NCBI RefSeq assembly: GCF_020165855.1
Contig: NZ_JAIUFY010000014.1
Span: 1 to 64,000 of the forward strand
Origin: Celeribacter litoreus
GTDB lineage: Bacteria > Pseudomonadota > Alphaproteobacteria > Rhodobacterales > Rhodobacteraceae
Reading direction: 5' to 3'
Length of the DNA: 64,000 nt
Within the stretch, counting starts at the first letter, position 1. Each line of letters begins with the position of its first letter. The translations under genes and the position numbers were made by a program. This document shows positions 52,907-63,097 of this stretch, in pieces. The notes below the pieces were generated by a model that was given only the letters and a program-made list of their open reading frames with translations, was not told where the DNA came from and did no database searches.

Positions 52907-55105
52907 ATGGGACAAAGGGAAACAAGGGTGCGCCGACTTGCGTCTACATGGCAAAGGACCCTCGACACTGTGGATGCACAACGCGGGCGGCTGTTCTTGT
53001 GGTTGCCCGTGCTCTTTGCACTCGGGGTTGGCCTGTTCTTTGCTGCGCCGCTCGAACCGGGACGGGGGCTGATTGCGCCGCTTTGCGTCTTCTCTATCGT
53101 GGGTTTGATCCTTTTGATGCGGATCCCTCCCCAGGCTCGTCCCCTCGTGATCGCGGTTCTGACCGTCACACTCGGGTTTCTCAACGCGAGTCTGCGCACC
53201 CATATGGTCGCGGAGCCGGTCTTGGGCTTTCGTTACTACGGCCCCGTCGAAGGCCGCGTGATCAAGATTGACCGCTCCGCCTCTCGGGCCCTGCGCCTGA
53301 CGCTCGATCGGGTCACGCTCTCGGACACCACTCCGGAGCGCACGCCCGCGCGGGTCCGAATATCGCTCCACGGAGACGCTGCGAGCTTTGTCACCCCCGA
53401 GCCGGGCCAGCGTTACGCGATGACTGCAAACCTCTCCCCACCGCCCGGACCGGCTGAACCCGGCGGCTTCGACTTCCGGCGGATGGCGTGGTTCGACCGT
53501 CTCGGTGCCGTCGGCTATACACGGACGCCCGTGCTCCTCGCCTCAGAACAGACGGCAAGCGCCGCGTTTTGGGTGCACAAACTCCGGCAATCGCTCTCGT
53601 CCACGCTTCAGACGCGATTGGAAGGCCAAGTCGGTGCTTTTGCTGCGGCGGTGCTCACAGGCGACCGATCCGGCGTCTCTGCGGAAACCGCCGAGAACCT
53701 GCGGGGCGCGAACCTGTCACACCTCCTTGCGATCTCGGGTCTGCACATGGGGCTTTTGACAGGGTCCGTCTTCTTCGCGCTCCGGCTCCTGTTGGCGCTG
53801 ATCCCGGGTGCGGCGCTCAAATGGCCGATCAAGAAATTCGCCGCCGTGGGCGCTCTGCTCGCTGGCGGCTTCTACCTCGCGCTCTCCGGCTTCGCGGTCT
53901 CGACGGAACGGGCCTATGTGATGGTCTGTGTCATGCTCATTGCGGTGCTGTTCGATGTGCAGGCCTTGACCCTGCGCGCTGTCGCCCTCGCGGCGCTCCT
54001 TCTCCTCGCAATCACACCCGAAATCCTGCCAGAGCCGGGGTTTCAGATGTCGTTTGCAGCCACCACCGCGCTCGTCGCCGTCTTCGCTCTCGTCCGGCGG
54101 CACAACATCATGCGCTCATGGCCGCGTCCCGCCCGTGCGGTGGCCACCGTTGTTCTGTCCTCGGCGGTTGCGGGGCTGGCGACAGCCCCCGTCGCCGCCG
54201 CACATTTCAACCGGATCGCCGAGTATGGCCTGATCGCAAACGTTGTCTCCGTGCCGCTCATGGGCCTCTTGGTCATGCCCGCCGCGATCCTCGCGGTCGT
54301 GTTGACACCTCTGGGGCTGCAAGGCGTCGCGCTCACGATGATGGGTTGGGGCATCCGTTGGATTCTCTGGGTCGCCGAGACGGTGTCCGGTTGGGATGGG
54401 GCGGTGCGATATATCCAAACACCGCCCTCGCTCGTGTTGCCAATAATTGCGATTGGGGCGCTCTTCATCCTGCTCTGGCGGGGAAGGGCGCAGTATGTCG
54501 GGGCGATCCCCGTTCTGTGCGGCGCGTGGCTCTGGGCCGTGGCGGACCGTCCTGCGTTGCTCGTCTCTGAAGACGGCGGGCTGGTCGGACGGATGACCAT
54601 CGAAGGGCGGGCGCTGTCCAAGCCCAAAGGATCGGGTTTCGCGGCAATGGTCTGGCTCGAAAACGACGGAGACTTTGCTGATCAGGCGACGGCGGCGACG
54701 CGGAAGGTGAGCACTCTCGATGTCGACGGTCTGAGCGTTCGAAATGTGACGGGGAGAGGCTGGCATGACGCGGTGCTTCGCGATTGCGCGGAAGCCGATG
54801 TCGTCATTGTGAACCAGACGTGGGAGGGTCCAGACGCGGGTCCATGCCTCCTTTTGGATCAGAGGTTTATGCGTGTAAGTGGGTCTTTGGCGTTCTGGCG
54901 GACAGGCGACGCGGTGGAATTGGTCACGGCAACGGGGGCATCGGGTGTGCGGCTTTGGAATTCCAACGCGCTTCGGCGCGCCAAGGGAGCGTCTGCGGAG
55001 CAGGTGCGGGCCGACCTCATCGCAGGATCGCTGGGGCTACACTTCCCGCACGACGAGGCAGGGCAGGACGTTCCAAACGGCTATGCGATGATCCTGCAAA
55101 AATAA
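52907..55105 (+). CDS. comEC: ComEC-family DNA-uptake channel protein
   Basis: A 732-residue membrane protein. An N-terminal OB-like DUF4131 region (about 20-190) precedes the competence domain with [19 protein letters not shown] (about 250-270) and about ten helices to 520. The C-terminal part (about 555-732) is short and lacks the HxHxDH metal motif of the full beta-lactamase domain, so nuclease activity is doubtful. A channel for DNA entry is the inferred role. It fits a GTA-bearing lineage, where ComEC is needed in recipients. Confidence 0.88.
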   Translation: MGQRETRVRRLASTWQRTLDTVDAQRGRLFLWLPVLFALGVGLFFAAPLEPGRGLIAPLCVFSIVGLILLMRIPPQARPLVIAVLTVTLGFLNASLRTHMVAEPVLGFRYYGPVEGRVIKIDRSASRALRLTLDRVTLSDTTPERTPARVRISLHGDAASFVTPEPGQRYAMTANLSPPPGPAEPGGFDFRRMAWFDRLGAVGYTRTPVLLASEQTASAAFWVHKLRQSLSSTLQTRLEGQVGAFAAAVLTGDRSGVSAETAENLRGANLSHLLAISGLHMGLLTGSVFFALRLLLALIPGAALKWPIKKFAAVGALLAGGFYLALSGFAVSTERAYVMVCVMLIAVLFDVQALTLRAVALAALLLLAITPEILPEPGFQMSFAATTALVAVFALVRRHNIMRSWPRPARAVATVVLSSAVAGLATAPVAAAHFNRIAEYGLIANVVSVPLMGLLVMPAAILAVVLTPLGLQGVALTMMGWGIRWILWVAETVSGWDGAVRYIQTPPSLVLPIIAIGALFILLWRGRAQYVGAIPVLCGAWLWAVADRPALLVSEDGGLVGRMTIEGRALSKPKGSGFAAMVWLENDGDFADQATAATRKVSTLDVDGLSVRNVTGRGWHDAVLRDCAEADVVIVNQTWEGPDAGPCLLLDQRFMRVSGSLAFWRTGDAVELVTATGASGVRLWNSNALRRAKGASAEQVRADLIAGSLGLHFPHDEAGQDVPNGYAMILQK

Positions 55106-55106
55106 A

Positions 55107-55129
55107 CGCCCGCCAGAAACCGGCGGGCG
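55107..55129 (-). terminator. Terminator between comEC and lexA
   Basis: CGCCCGCC and GGCGGGCG form an 8-bp stem; TTTATTTTTG follows on the minus strand, fitting lexA termination. It also sits just after the comEC stop. Confidence 0.7.
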
Positions 55130-55153
55130 CATTGTCAGAATTTCGTTGGTGGC

Positions 55154-55870
55154 TCAGTAGCTCCGGATCAGGCCAACAAGGCGGCCCTGAACCTCGACGC
55201 GATCCGCAGGCAGGATGCGGGTCTCGAACGCAGGGTTCGCCGCCTCAAGCGCGATGCGGTCGCCCATGCGTTTGTAGCGTTTGAGCGTGGTTTCGTAGCC
55301 TTCGACCATAGCGACGACGATATCGCCGTCTTTGGCTTGGCTCGTCTCGCGGATCACCACGATATCGCCGTGGTTGATACCCGCCTCGACCATGGATTCG
55401 CCTTTGACCTCAAGCGCGTAGTGATTTCCCTGACCCGAGAGCATAGAGCCGGGAACGGCCACATTGACGGCGCCATCGGACACGGCCTCAATCGGCACAC
55501 CGGCGGCGATCTTGCCCATGATCGGGAGGTTGATCGCGGTTGCGACCTCGACATCAAACGCATTCGACGGCGGCGGCGAGGACGGGCGGTCCCCGTCGAT
55601 CACGCGCGGGGTGAAGCCGCCCTGAGACACCGGCGCAGACGGCGCGCCGCCGAGAGATTCCGGCAGTTTCACAATCTCGATGGCCCGGGCACGGTGGGCA
55701 AGGCGACGGATGAAGCCGCGCTCTTCCAAGGCGGTGATCAGGCGATGGATGCCGGATTTGGAGCGCAGGTCCAGTGCCTCTTTCATTTCGTCGAAAGAGG
55801 GCGGCACGCCGTCTTTTTGCATGCGGGTGTTGATGAATTCCAGCAGCTGAAGCTGTTTCTTCGTCAGCAT
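55154..55870 (-). CDS. lexA: SOS repressor LexA
   Basis: A 238-residue LexA: N-terminal HTH ([20 protein letters not shown] to [18 protein letters not shown]), cleavage site Ala123-Gly124 (IAAGVP), catalytic Ser159 (KGESMVEAG) and Lys197 (ETTLKRY). It represses DNA-damage genes, and in Rhodobacter it also affects gene-transfer-agent expression. I chose ATG 55870 (GAGAGGAACGAGCAT) and treat the in-frame extension to 56143 as leader. Three SOS half-sites lie about 230-256 bases upstream. Confidence 0.95.
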   Translation of the reverse strand: MLTKKQLQLLEFINTRMQKDGVPPSFDEMKEALDLRSKSGIHRLITALEERGFIRRLAHRARAIEIVKLPESLGGAPSAPVSQGGFTPRVIDGDRPSSPPPSNAFDVEVATAINLPIMGKIAAGVPIEAVSDGAVNVAVPGSMLSGQGNHYALEVKGESMVEAGINHGDIVVIRETSQAKDGDIVVAMVEGYETTLKRYKRMGDRIALEAANPAFETRILPADRVEVQGRLVGLIRSY

Positions 55871-56100
55871 ATGCTCGTTCCTCTCCTCGGTCCTTTGACG
55901 CGCGGGCCGGTCAATGATCTTTGGCGAAACCTCGTCACGACGCACCCAAAGGACGGGCACGGGCGCAATGGCACCCGCCAGACGGATCGTCGATCCCGCT
56001 CCGATCTCTGTGCGATGGTGCGGATCATCGAGTCGCTCCTGCGCGCCAAAGCGGACCGGGCCGCCGATTAACTCCGTCGTCGGGACAGATTTCGCAATAT

Positions 56101-56126
56101 GTTCTGATAATGTTCTGCCACTGTTC
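56101..56126 (-). promoter_or_regulatory. SOS box array ahead of lexA
   Basis: Three GTTC elements at 56101, 56112 and 56123 are spaced exactly 11 bases apart, forming two overlapping GTTC-N7-GTTC boxes of the alphaproteobacterial type. The distance to the lexA start (231 bases) implies a long leader. Confidence 0.85.
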
Positions 56127-56225
56127 TCGTATTGTGTCAACATCCCTCTCCTTTTGCCGCTTTCGGGCCGATTTGGAGGGGAGCGTGCGGGAACGTGGTT
56201 AAATTCGGGTTAAGCTGCCCGCGCC

Positions 56226-57398
56226 TCAGAGGCGAATGATCTCGACCGTGTCGCCAGCGGAACGTGCGGGATCATGCGGCGGGCGCACGAGGAGGGCGTT
56301 GGCGTCCGAGAGGATCGACAGGAGCGAACTGTCCTGACGCGAAAACGGCGCGACGCCTTCGGTCGTCACAGTTGCGCGCATGTAGTGTTCGCGTGGACCG
56401 TTGGAGGAGATGTCTTCGAGCAGCGTCACCTGTTCGCGCGGCGCGGCCTCGGCCGGAAGGCCCTGCATCGCCTTGAGCATTGGGATGAGGAAGAGCTGCG
56501 CCGTGACCATTGCGGAAACAGGATTGCCCGGCAGTCCAAGCATCACCGACTCGCCCATCCGTCCGGCCATGAGCGGCTTTCCGGGGCGCATCGCGACTTT
56601 GTAGAACGCGCGGTCGAGACCCATCTCTGCGGCCACCTTGCCGACGAGGTCGTGGTCCCCGACAGAGGCCCCGCCAATGGTCACGATCAGATCGGCGCCT
56701 TGAGCCATTTCAAAGGTTTGGCGCAAAATGTCTTCGCTGTCGGGCGCAATCGGCAGCATACGCGCGATGCCGCCCGCGTCTTCGATCAAGGCGGCGAGGC
56801 CGAAAGAGTTGGACGAGATGATCTGATCCGGGCCGGGCGTGTCGCCGGGCATGACGAGTTCGTCCCCCGTCGCAATCAGCACCACATCGGGGCGATGGGA
56901 GACGGTCACCTCGGGCGCGTTCATAGATGCAATCAGCGCCAGATCGCGCGGCGAGAGGCGGCGCGGGGCGGTGATTGTATCGCCGATTTTGAAATCACCA
57001 CCGGAGGGACGGATGTTGCGGTTCTCGGAGACGGGGGCGGTGAGGGTGATGACGTCGCCGTCGCGGGCGATGTCTTCTTGGATGATTACACGGTCGACCC
57101 CCATAGGGATCGGGGCGCCGGTGAAAATGCGGACGGCTTCGCCCTTGGAAATCGTGCCAGAATAGCCGTGACCGGCCGCGGATTCTCCGATGACTGTAAA
57201 CTGCGCGCCCTTTTCGGTGTCCTGATCGCGGACCCCGTAGCCATCCATCGCCGAGGCGGAGAAGGGGGGCTGTTCGCGGCGGGCGATTACATCGGCGGCC
57301 AGAACGCGCCCGTTCGCCTCACGCAGGGCAACTGTTTCACGTCCGACGGGCTGGCACAGGGCGAAGAGGTGCGAAAGCGCGTCATTTACGGAAATCAT
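56226..57398 (-). CDS. moeA: Molybdopterin molybdotransferase MoeA
   Basis: A 390-residue enzyme: MDGYGVRD near 52, the PTGDELV-like VVLIATGDELVMPGDT near 174, TIGGASVGDHDLVG near 238 and FYKVAMRPGKPLMAG near 260. It inserts molybdenum into molybdopterin. It overlaps moaC by 3 bases (ATGA). Mo cofactor is needed by SoxC in this window. Confidence 0.94.
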   Translation of the reverse strand: MISVNDALSHLFALCQPVGRETVALREANGRVLAADVIARREQPPFSASAMDGYGVRDQDTEKGAQFTVIGESAAGHGYSGTISKGEAVRIFTGAPIPMGVDRVIIQEDIARDGDVITLTAPVSENRNIRPSGGDFKIGDTITAPRRLSPRDLALIASMNAPEVTVSHRPDVVLIATGDELVMPGDTPGPDQIISSNSFGLAALIEDAGGIARMLPIAPDSEDILRQTFEMAQGADLIVTIGGASVGDHDLVGKVAAEMGLDRAFYKVAMRPGKPLMAGRMGESVMLGLPGNPVSAMVTAQLFLIPMLKAMQGLPAEAAPREQVTLLEDISSNGPREHYMRATVTTEGVAPFSRQDSSLLSILSDANALLVRPPHDPARSAGDTVEIIRL

Positions 57399-57874
57399 CA
57401 GTCAGCCTCGTATAGTCCGGATTTGCCGCCTTCTTTACGGAGGAGGCGGGTGTGAACAATCTCCATGCCCTTTTCTGCGGCTTTGAGCATGTCATAGACG
57501 GTGAGTGCAGCAACGGAAGCGGCGGTAAGCGCCTCCATCTCGACGCCGGTTTTGCCGGAGGTCTTCACGGTGGCACGAATTCGCACGCCGGGGAGCGACG
57601 CATCGGGTGTGAGATCGAGCGTCACTTTGGTGATCGGCAGCGGATGGCACAGAGGGATGAGATCAGAGGTCTTTTTCGCCCCCATGATCCCCGCGAGACG
57701 GGCCACGCCAAGCACGTCGCCTTTCTTCGCCGTCCCCTCGGTGATGAGGGCAAGCGTCTCTGGCGTCATCTTGATCGCGCTTTCGGCTACCGCGAGGCGG
57801 TCGGTGACGGACTTCTCCGACACGTCAACCATGTGCGCGTTGCCGCCCTCGTCAAAGTGGGTGAGATCCGCCAT
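57398..57874 (-). CDS. moaC: Cyclic pyranopterin monophosphate synthase MoaC
   Basis: A 158-residue enzyme. The [21 protein letters not shown] start, the [11 protein letters not shown] motif near 75 and the [24 protein letters not shown] region near 112 are diagnostic. It acts in the first step of molybdopterin synthesis with MoaA. ATG 57874 shares one base with the trpC stop. Confidence 0.95.
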   Translation of the reverse strand: MADLTHFDEGGNAHMVDVSEKSVTDRLAVAESAIKMTPETLALITEGTAKKGDVLGVARLAGIMGAKKTSDLIPLCHPLPITKVTLDLTPDASLPGVRIRATVKTSGKTGVEMEALTAASVAALTVYDMLKAAEKGMEIVHTRLLRKEGGKSGLYEAD

Positions 57875-58674
57875 TACGCGGGCACCGGATTGGCGAGGAG
57901 AGCTTTGGTCGCGGCCTCGACATCGTCCTGACGCATGAGGCTCTCGCCGATCAGGAAGCAACGCGCGCCATAATCGGCCATATCCGCGAGGTCTTCCGGC
58001 GTGAACAGCCCGCTTTCGCAGACGAGGGTGCGGTCAGAAGGCGCGAGTTTGGAGAGCCTGCGGGTGTTGTCCAGTGAGGTCTCAAACGTCTTGAGGTTCC
58101 GGTTGTTGACGCCGAGAAGCGGCGATTTCAACAGAAGCGCGCGTTCCAGTTCCTCTTCGTCGTGCACCTCGATGAGGACATCCATGCCCCACTCGGTTGC
58201 TGCGGCCTCGAGCTCGGCAGCTTGGGCATCTTCGACAGAGGCCATGATGATCAGGATCGCGTCCGCACCCCAAGCGCGGGCTTCGGTCACCTGATAGGTG
58301 TCATACATAAAGTCCTTGCGCAGAACAGGCAGGGACACCTCAGCGCGGGCCTGTTTCAGGAACTCCGGCGCGCCTTGGAACGACGGCGTATCGGTTAGAA
58401 CCGACAGACAGGTCGCGCCACCGGCCTCATAGGCGCGGGCGATTGCGGGCGGATTGAAATCAGGCCGGATCAACCCTTTGGACGGGGAGGCCTTTTTAAT
58501 CTCCGCAATGAGGCCGTAGCCGGTTTGCGCAGCGGACTGCAAAGCCGAGGCAAACCCGCGCGTGGCGCTCTGGGCCTTGGCTTCGTCTTCAAGGGCGGAA
58601 AGCGAAACCGCCGCTTTCGCCGCAGCCACTTCTTCAAGCTTATAAGCTTTGATTTTGTCGAGAACTGTAACCAT
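57874..58674 (-). CDS. trpC: Indole-3-glycerol phosphate synthase
   Basis: A 266-residue TIM-barrel enzyme: [14 protein letters not shown] near 56, [13 protein letters not shown] near 112, [11 protein letters not shown] near 185 and [11 protein letters not shown] near 217. It makes indole-3-glycerol phosphate for tryptophan. ATG 58674 was chosen by family length; a further ATG at 58704 is in frame and neither has a clear ribosome binding site. The usual upstream partner trpD is absent. Confidence 0.93.
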   Translation of the reverse strand: MVTVLDKIKAYKLEEVAAAKAAVSLSALEDEAKAQSATRGFASALQSAAQTGYGLIAEIKKASPSKGLIRPDFNPPAIARAYEAGGATCLSVLTDTPSFQGAPEFLKQARAEVSLPVLRKDFMYDTYQVTEARAWGADAILIIMASVEDAQAAELEAAATEWGMDVLIEVHDEEELERALLLKSPLLGVNNRNLKTFETSLDNTRRLSKLAPSDRTLVCESGLFTPEDLADMADYGARCFLIGESLMRQDDVEAATKALLANPVPA

Positions 58675-58925
58675 GCGGAGGTGATACAGCGTGCGGGCGA
58701 TCAAGGGAAGACGAGAAAACCGGTCTCTCTTCCGAGCCCGCTGGCAGTGTCAGGAAGGTCGGTGAAGGCTATGAGTTTATTGAGAACAAATTGGGCCAAG
58801 TCATTCCTCAATGTAACCATTTCTTGGATAGTTGGTGTGTTCTAAATCACTCTCAACGGAGGCAAACGGACCAAGCCTTCCGCCTAACACACGAACTTGC
58901 ACCAATTAGACAAGGACACGCGCCA

Positions 58926-59963
58926 ATGTTTCGTATCAAAGCTCTCACCTCGGCTCTGGCTCTCAGCGCCGCTCTCGCAGTTCCCGCTCTCGCACAGGGC
59001 GTTAAGGAAGCTCCCTCGACCGTAAACGCCACCTATGTTGCCGAATCCGCAACCGAAGCTCTGGCTCCGGGCGAGAAAATCGAAAACCTCTTCACCAAGA
59101 ACGTCTCCCAAGACTACATCCTGCAAAAGCTGACGGACCGCGTGTATTTCTACCAGCGCCAGTTCTACGGCACGATCTTCTACGTCGGTGACGAAGGCGT
59201 TCTGATGATCGACGCGCTCGAAGGCCGCGCTGACACGATCAAAGCCGCTGTCGCAGAAGTCACCGACCTGCCGATCACCGCAATCCTCTACTCCCACGAC
59301 CACGCCGACCACATCGCAGACGCCAGCAAGTTGCTCGAAAGCTTCCCCGACGCTCGCGTCATCGCCACGGAGGCCACCGTTGAAGTCATGGATGCAACCG
59401 GCTCCAACATTCCGCGCCCGACTGAAATCATCGATCCGGCCGTCAACAGCTTCGCGTTCGAAGACCTGACCGTGCGCGTCGTGCCTTTCGCCGAGACCGC
59501 CCACGCACATGACCACGCTATGTATGTCCTCGAAGGCACCGGTGTGGTGCACGTGCCGGACGTGATCAACCCTGATCAGCCGCCGTTCTGGTCCTTCGCA
59601 GGTGCCGAAGGCTACATGGGTTACTCCGACATGATCGACCACATCGGTGATCTGGAATGGGATTACCTCTCCGGTGGTCACGGCAACGTCGGCTCCCGTG
59701 CGGATGTCGAGTTCTACCAGACCTTCCTCGACGATCTCGAAGCTGCTGTTGGTCAAGCTCTCGGCAACGTGCCGTGGGGTGCAGGGATCGAAGCTCCGGA
59801 AGAGCTGAACGCCCACACCGCCTACCTCTCCGCATGGATTGCAGAAGTCGGCAAATACGCCACCGACGTGCTGCGCCCGAAATACGGTGAATACTACGGC
59901 TTCGAATACTCCACGCCGAAAAACGCCGAGCTGGTTGGCATGTACATGTTCTCCTACCGCTAA
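58926..59963 (+). CDS. Exported metallo-beta-lactamase-fold hydrolase
   Basis: A 345-residue protein with a signal peptide ending ALAQ (about 23) and the metal motif HDHADH at 124-129. Later ligands are likely in ETAHAHDHAMYV (about 193), DVINPDQP and SGGHGNVGS (about 247). It resembles secreted MBL hydrolases of unknown substrate. It uses codons strongly biased to highly expressed forms. It stands alone, convergent with the P450 gene. Confidence 0.8.
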   Translation: MFRIKALTSALALSAALAVPALAQGVKEAPSTVNATYVAESATEALAPGEKIENLFTKNVSQDYILQKLTDRVYFYQRQFYGTIFYVGDEGVLMIDALEGRADTIKAAVAEVTDLPITAILYSHDHADHIADASKLLESFPDARVIATEATVEVMDATGSNIPRPTEIIDPAVNSFAFEDLTVRVVPFAETAHAHDHAMYVLEGTGVVHVPDVINPDQPPFWSFAGAEGYMGYSDMIDHIGDLEWDYLSGGHGNVGSRADVEFYQTFLDDLEAAVGQALGNVPWGAGIEAPEELNAHTAYLSAWIAEVGKYATDVLRPKYGEYYGFEYSTPKNAELVGMYMFSYR

Positions 59964-60026
59964 GTCGGACTGAAAATCAGGCACCTCTCCGGTCGCGGAC
60001 CATGATCGGAGGGGTTTAAAACAGAA

Positions 60027-60053
60027 ACGCACCGGAATGGACCTCCGGTGCGT
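60027..60053. terminator. Terminator between the MBL and P450 genes
   Basis: ACGCACCGGA and TCCGGTGCGT form a 10-bp stem with a 7-base loop, followed by TTTTCTTTT on the plus strand. Confidence 0.85.
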
Positions 60054-60080
60054 TTTCTTTTGTGGGGTTTGGTGTGTCGA

Positions 60081-61268
60081 TCAGGTCTCGACCAGTAGCT
60101 TCGAGAGGCCGTGGAAGTGCCATGTGTTGGCGTAGGTCGGCGTCTCTGTCAGGCGCAAGTTGGGGCAGCGTTCAAACAGCAGGGGCAGGGCGATCCGCAT
60201 CTCCATCCGCGCAAGCGGTGCGCCCACGCAGAAGTGGATGCCCGCACCGAAAGAGGTGTTCTGTTTGATCTTCCGCGTGGGATCGAACGTGTTTGGATGC
60301 AGGAAGGCGTCTGGATCACGGTTCGCACCGCCAAGCAAGAGGCCGATCTTGTCCCCGCGTTTGAGATCAACCCCGAGGAACGTGGTGTCCTCGTAGACCC
60401 AGCGGTCAAAGAAATGCAGGGGCGGATCAAAGCGCAGGGTCTCTTCGATTGCGCCGTCGATCCGGTCCTCCGCGAGGGCATCGGGCACGCAGTTCTGCTC
60501 CAAAAGGGTTTTGACCGCGATCCCGAGACTATGCACGGTCGCCTCATGTCCTGCGTTCAGGAGCAGAATGCAGGTCGTGATCAACTCATCGGTAGAGAGG
60601 CGCTCGCCTTCTTCCTCTGCGGCGATCAACGATGTGATGAGATCATCTGCGGGCGATTTGCGGCGGCTCTCCACATAGTCGCGCATGAAGGCAGAAAACT
60701 CGTTGGCCGCTTTGACTGCGGCCTCTTCAACGGCGGGGGTGCGATTGGGCGTGTAGAGCGCGACCATTGCGTTGGACCATTCGAGAAGGTCCTCGGACAT
60801 GTCCTCCGGCACGCCCAGCATCCGGCAGATCACACGGATCGGGATTTCGCGGCAGAAGGCGGGGAGCAGATCGAAACTCTCCCCGTGTGCAGGAAACGCA
60901 TCGATAAGCGTGTTGGTGATCTCTTCGATATCCGGCGCGAGCGTCCGGATCCGCCGCGAGGTAAAGGCCCGTAGCACGAGGGAGCGCAGCCGCGCGTGAC
61001 GGTCACCCTCCAACTCAAGCATCGAATGCGCCTCGATGTCGTAGAACGGGATCAGATTCTCGGGGATATCCGGCGCAAACCCCTCCGGCGCCTCGCGGCC
61101 AAACCGGTTGTCGCGGAGCGCCATCGACACGCCGTCATAGCCCGCAATCACGGGTTTGCCGAGCTCTTCCCAATAAACCATTTCCCCCATTTTCCGAACC
61201 TTGTCGTAAAATGGATAGGGGTTCTGAACGAAAGAGGGGTCTTGCGGGGAGAGGTGGATGCGCTTCAT
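60081..61268 (-). CDS. Cytochrome P450
   Basis: A 395-residue soluble P450. The haem-thiolate Cys347 lies in FGAGIHFCVGAPLA, the ExxR pair is Glu276-Arg279, and the I-helix reads LLNAGHEAT (about 236-244), with Ala where the oxygen-activating pair often has a first Thr but keeping Thr244. It should be a monooxygenase fed by a separate ferredoxin, none of which is encoded nearby. ATG 61268 was chosen over 61370. The substrate is unknown. Confidence 0.88.
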   Translation of the reverse strand: MKRIHLSPQDPSFVQNPYPFYDKVRKMGEMVYWEELGKPVIAGYDGVSMALRDNRFGREAPEGFAPDIPENLIPFYDIEAHSMLELEGDRHARLRSLVLRAFTSRRIRTLAPDIEEITNTLIDAFPAHGESFDLLPAFCREIPIRVICRMLGVPEDMSEDLLEWSNAMVALYTPNRTPAVEEAAVKAANEFSAFMRDYVESRRKSPADDLITSLIAAEEEGERLSTDELITTCILLLNAGHEATVHSLGIAVKTLLEQNCVPDALAEDRIDGAIEETLRFDPPLHFFDRWVYEDTTFLGVDLKRGDKIGLLLGGANRDPDAFLHPNTFDPTRKIKQNTSFGAGIHFCVGAPLARMEMRIALPLLFERCPNLRLTETPTYANTWHFHGLSKLLVET

Positions 61269-61330
61269 GCGGCGCAACGTGAGCGGAAGCGCTTTCCTTT
61301 GCAAGCCTGCATTTGATAACGTCCCCTGTG

Positions 61331-63097
61331 ATGACAACGCACAGCACATCTCCATCCGAAACGGACGCACGCCCCTACCGCAGACGCAGTCTGACGGTGG
61401 TCCTTGGTCTGTTGGCGGTTGTGCTGTTTGGCCTTTCAGTCTTTGCGCTCTCTTTTCGCGCGGAACTCGATCAGGCGGCGGAGCGGGGCTCTTCCGATCT
61501 CACACTTTCTGCGGACCGTCTGACGTCGGGATTGCAGCGTTACCGCGAACTTGCGGTCTTTATTTCAGATCACCCCGCCGTCTTGGAACGCGCCGAGGGG
61601 CGCGGGGATGAACTGGCGACCGATGATCTTTTGCAGGGTTTTGTCGATAAAACCGGTGCTCGGTCGATGCTTGTTGTCGGGCGGGACGGGGAGTTGCTCT
61701 CTGGTGCCGGAGAGGATCAGATCGCCAAAGGCACCCAAGCCGCGCTCAACCGTGCGCTGGGCGGGGCGCTCGGGATCGCGCATTTCGTGGATCGGGAGGG
61801 GCGCAGACGCTATGCGTTTGCTGCGCCTGTGTTCGATGGCGGCCCGCCGCTCGCCGCCGTGGTCGTGACCGTCGATATCGACCTTCTCGAATGGGGCTGG
61901 CCCGCAGAGGCCGCAGCCGTCTACTTCACCGACGAGTATGGCGTGGTCTTCGTCGCCAACCGATCTGAACTCGTGCTCAAGGGCGGCTCGGCGGGGCCGA
62001 TCCCTGTCTCCGCAACATATCAGATCGCGGGGCAGGAGATTTGGACGCATGCTCTCGGGCCTTATGTCCCGTCGCCCGCGCTTCATCTGACCAAGCCTCT
62101 GCCTGTGCTCGATCTCGAGGCCGAAATGTTGATGGATCTTCGCCCTGTGATGGCCCTCGCGGGATTGCAGGGCGGGATGGCGGCGGCGCTCGCGCTCGTG
62201 TTTGCGGCCTCGCTCTTTTTCGCGATGGAACGGCGTCGCACCCTCGCAGAAGCGAACACCCGCCTTGAAGCCCGTGTTGCGGCGCGGACCGAGGCCCTCG
62301 AGATTGCGAACCGCGAACTGTTGCGAGAGGTGGCGGAACGTGAGGAGGCGGAAGCGCGGCTCAAACGCGCGCAGGCCGATCTCGTGCAGGCCGGTAAACT
62401 TTCCGCGCTGGGCGAGATGTCGGCGGGGATCAGCCACGAATTGAACCAGCCCCTGATGGCGATCCGGTCTTTTGCGGAGAATGCTCAGGCCTTCCTCGAT
62501 CGCGACAAGCCCGACCGCGCTGCCGATAACCTCGGGCGCATTTCCGAACTTGCCCGCCGGATGGGGCGGATCATCAAGAACCTGCGCGCCTTCGCTCGGC
62601 AGGACACAGAGAGCCTCACCAATGTCGATCTCACTGCTGTGGTTGAGGCCGCGCTCGAGATGACACAGAGCAAAATTTCGCGTGGGGATGTGACGCTCGA
62701 CTGGACGCCCAATGGTCCGGTTTGGGTGCGTGGCGGTGAAGTGCGGCTTCAGCAGGTCGTCATGAACCTCCTGTCCAACGCCGTCGATGCGACGCAGGGC
62801 TGTGAGGAGAAAACGGTCTCTATCCGCATCGAGCCGGGCGATCCGGTGCGGATCACGGTGGCGGACACGGGGCCGGGGATTTCGGAGCCGGAAAAGATTT
62901 TCGATCCGTTCTACACCACGAAGGAAGTCGGTGCTGCGCAAGGGATGGGCCTTGGGCTGTCCATTTCCTACGGGTTGGTGCAGAGCTTTGGCGGACGTAT
63001 CCGTGGAGCCAACCGACCCGAGGGCGGGGCAGAGTTTACAATCGAATTACAGCCCGCAGAGGCACGCATGGAGGTCCAAGACGATGGCACATATTGA
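61331..63097 (+). CDS. dctB: DctB-type sensor histidine kinase
   Basis: A 588-residue kinase. A membrane helix (about 22-40), a periplasmic double-PAS-like sensor region (about 45-275), a second helix (about 283-302), a coiled coil (about 305-345), and then the H-box with His in SAGISHELNQPLMAIRSF, N-box NLLSNAVDAT and G-box DTGPGISEPEKIFDPF with GLGLSISYGLV. It senses C4-dicarboxylates. ATG 61331 was preferred to TTG 61313. It overlaps the next gene by 14 bases. Confidence 0.92.
   Translation: MTTHSTSPSETDARPYRRRSLTVVLGLLAVVLFGLSVFALSFRAELDQAAERGSSDLTLSADRLTSGLQRYRELAVFISDHPAVLERAEGRGDELATDDLLQGFVDKTGARSMLVVGRDGELLSGAGEDQIAKGTQAALNRALGGALGIAHFVDREGRRRYAFAAPVFDGGPPLAAVVVTVDIDLLEWGWPAEAAAVYFTDEYGVVFVANRSELVLKGGSAGPIPVSATYQIAGQEIWTHALGPYVPSPALHLTKPLPVLDLEAEMLMDLRPVMALAGLQGGMAAALALVFAASLFFAMERRRTLAEANTRLEARVAARTEALEIANRELLREVAEREEAEARLKRAQADLVQAGKLSALGEMSAGISHELNQPLMAIRSFAENAQAFLDRDKPDRAADNLGRISELARRMGRIIKNLRAFARQDTESLTNVDLTAVVEAALEMTQSKISRGDVTLDWTPNGPVWVRGGEVRLQQVVMNLLSNAVDATQGCEEKTVSIRIEPGDPVRITVADTGPGISEPEKIFDPFYTTKEVGAAQGMGLGLSISYGLVQSFGGRIRGANRPEGGAEFTIELQPAEARMEVQDDGTY

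Noticed and set aside
55871-56143. N-terminal extension of lexA by 91 codons
   Set aside because: It has no LexA-like sequence and runs through the SOS boxes; the internal ATG with a good ribosome binding site starts exactly at the family N-terminus.
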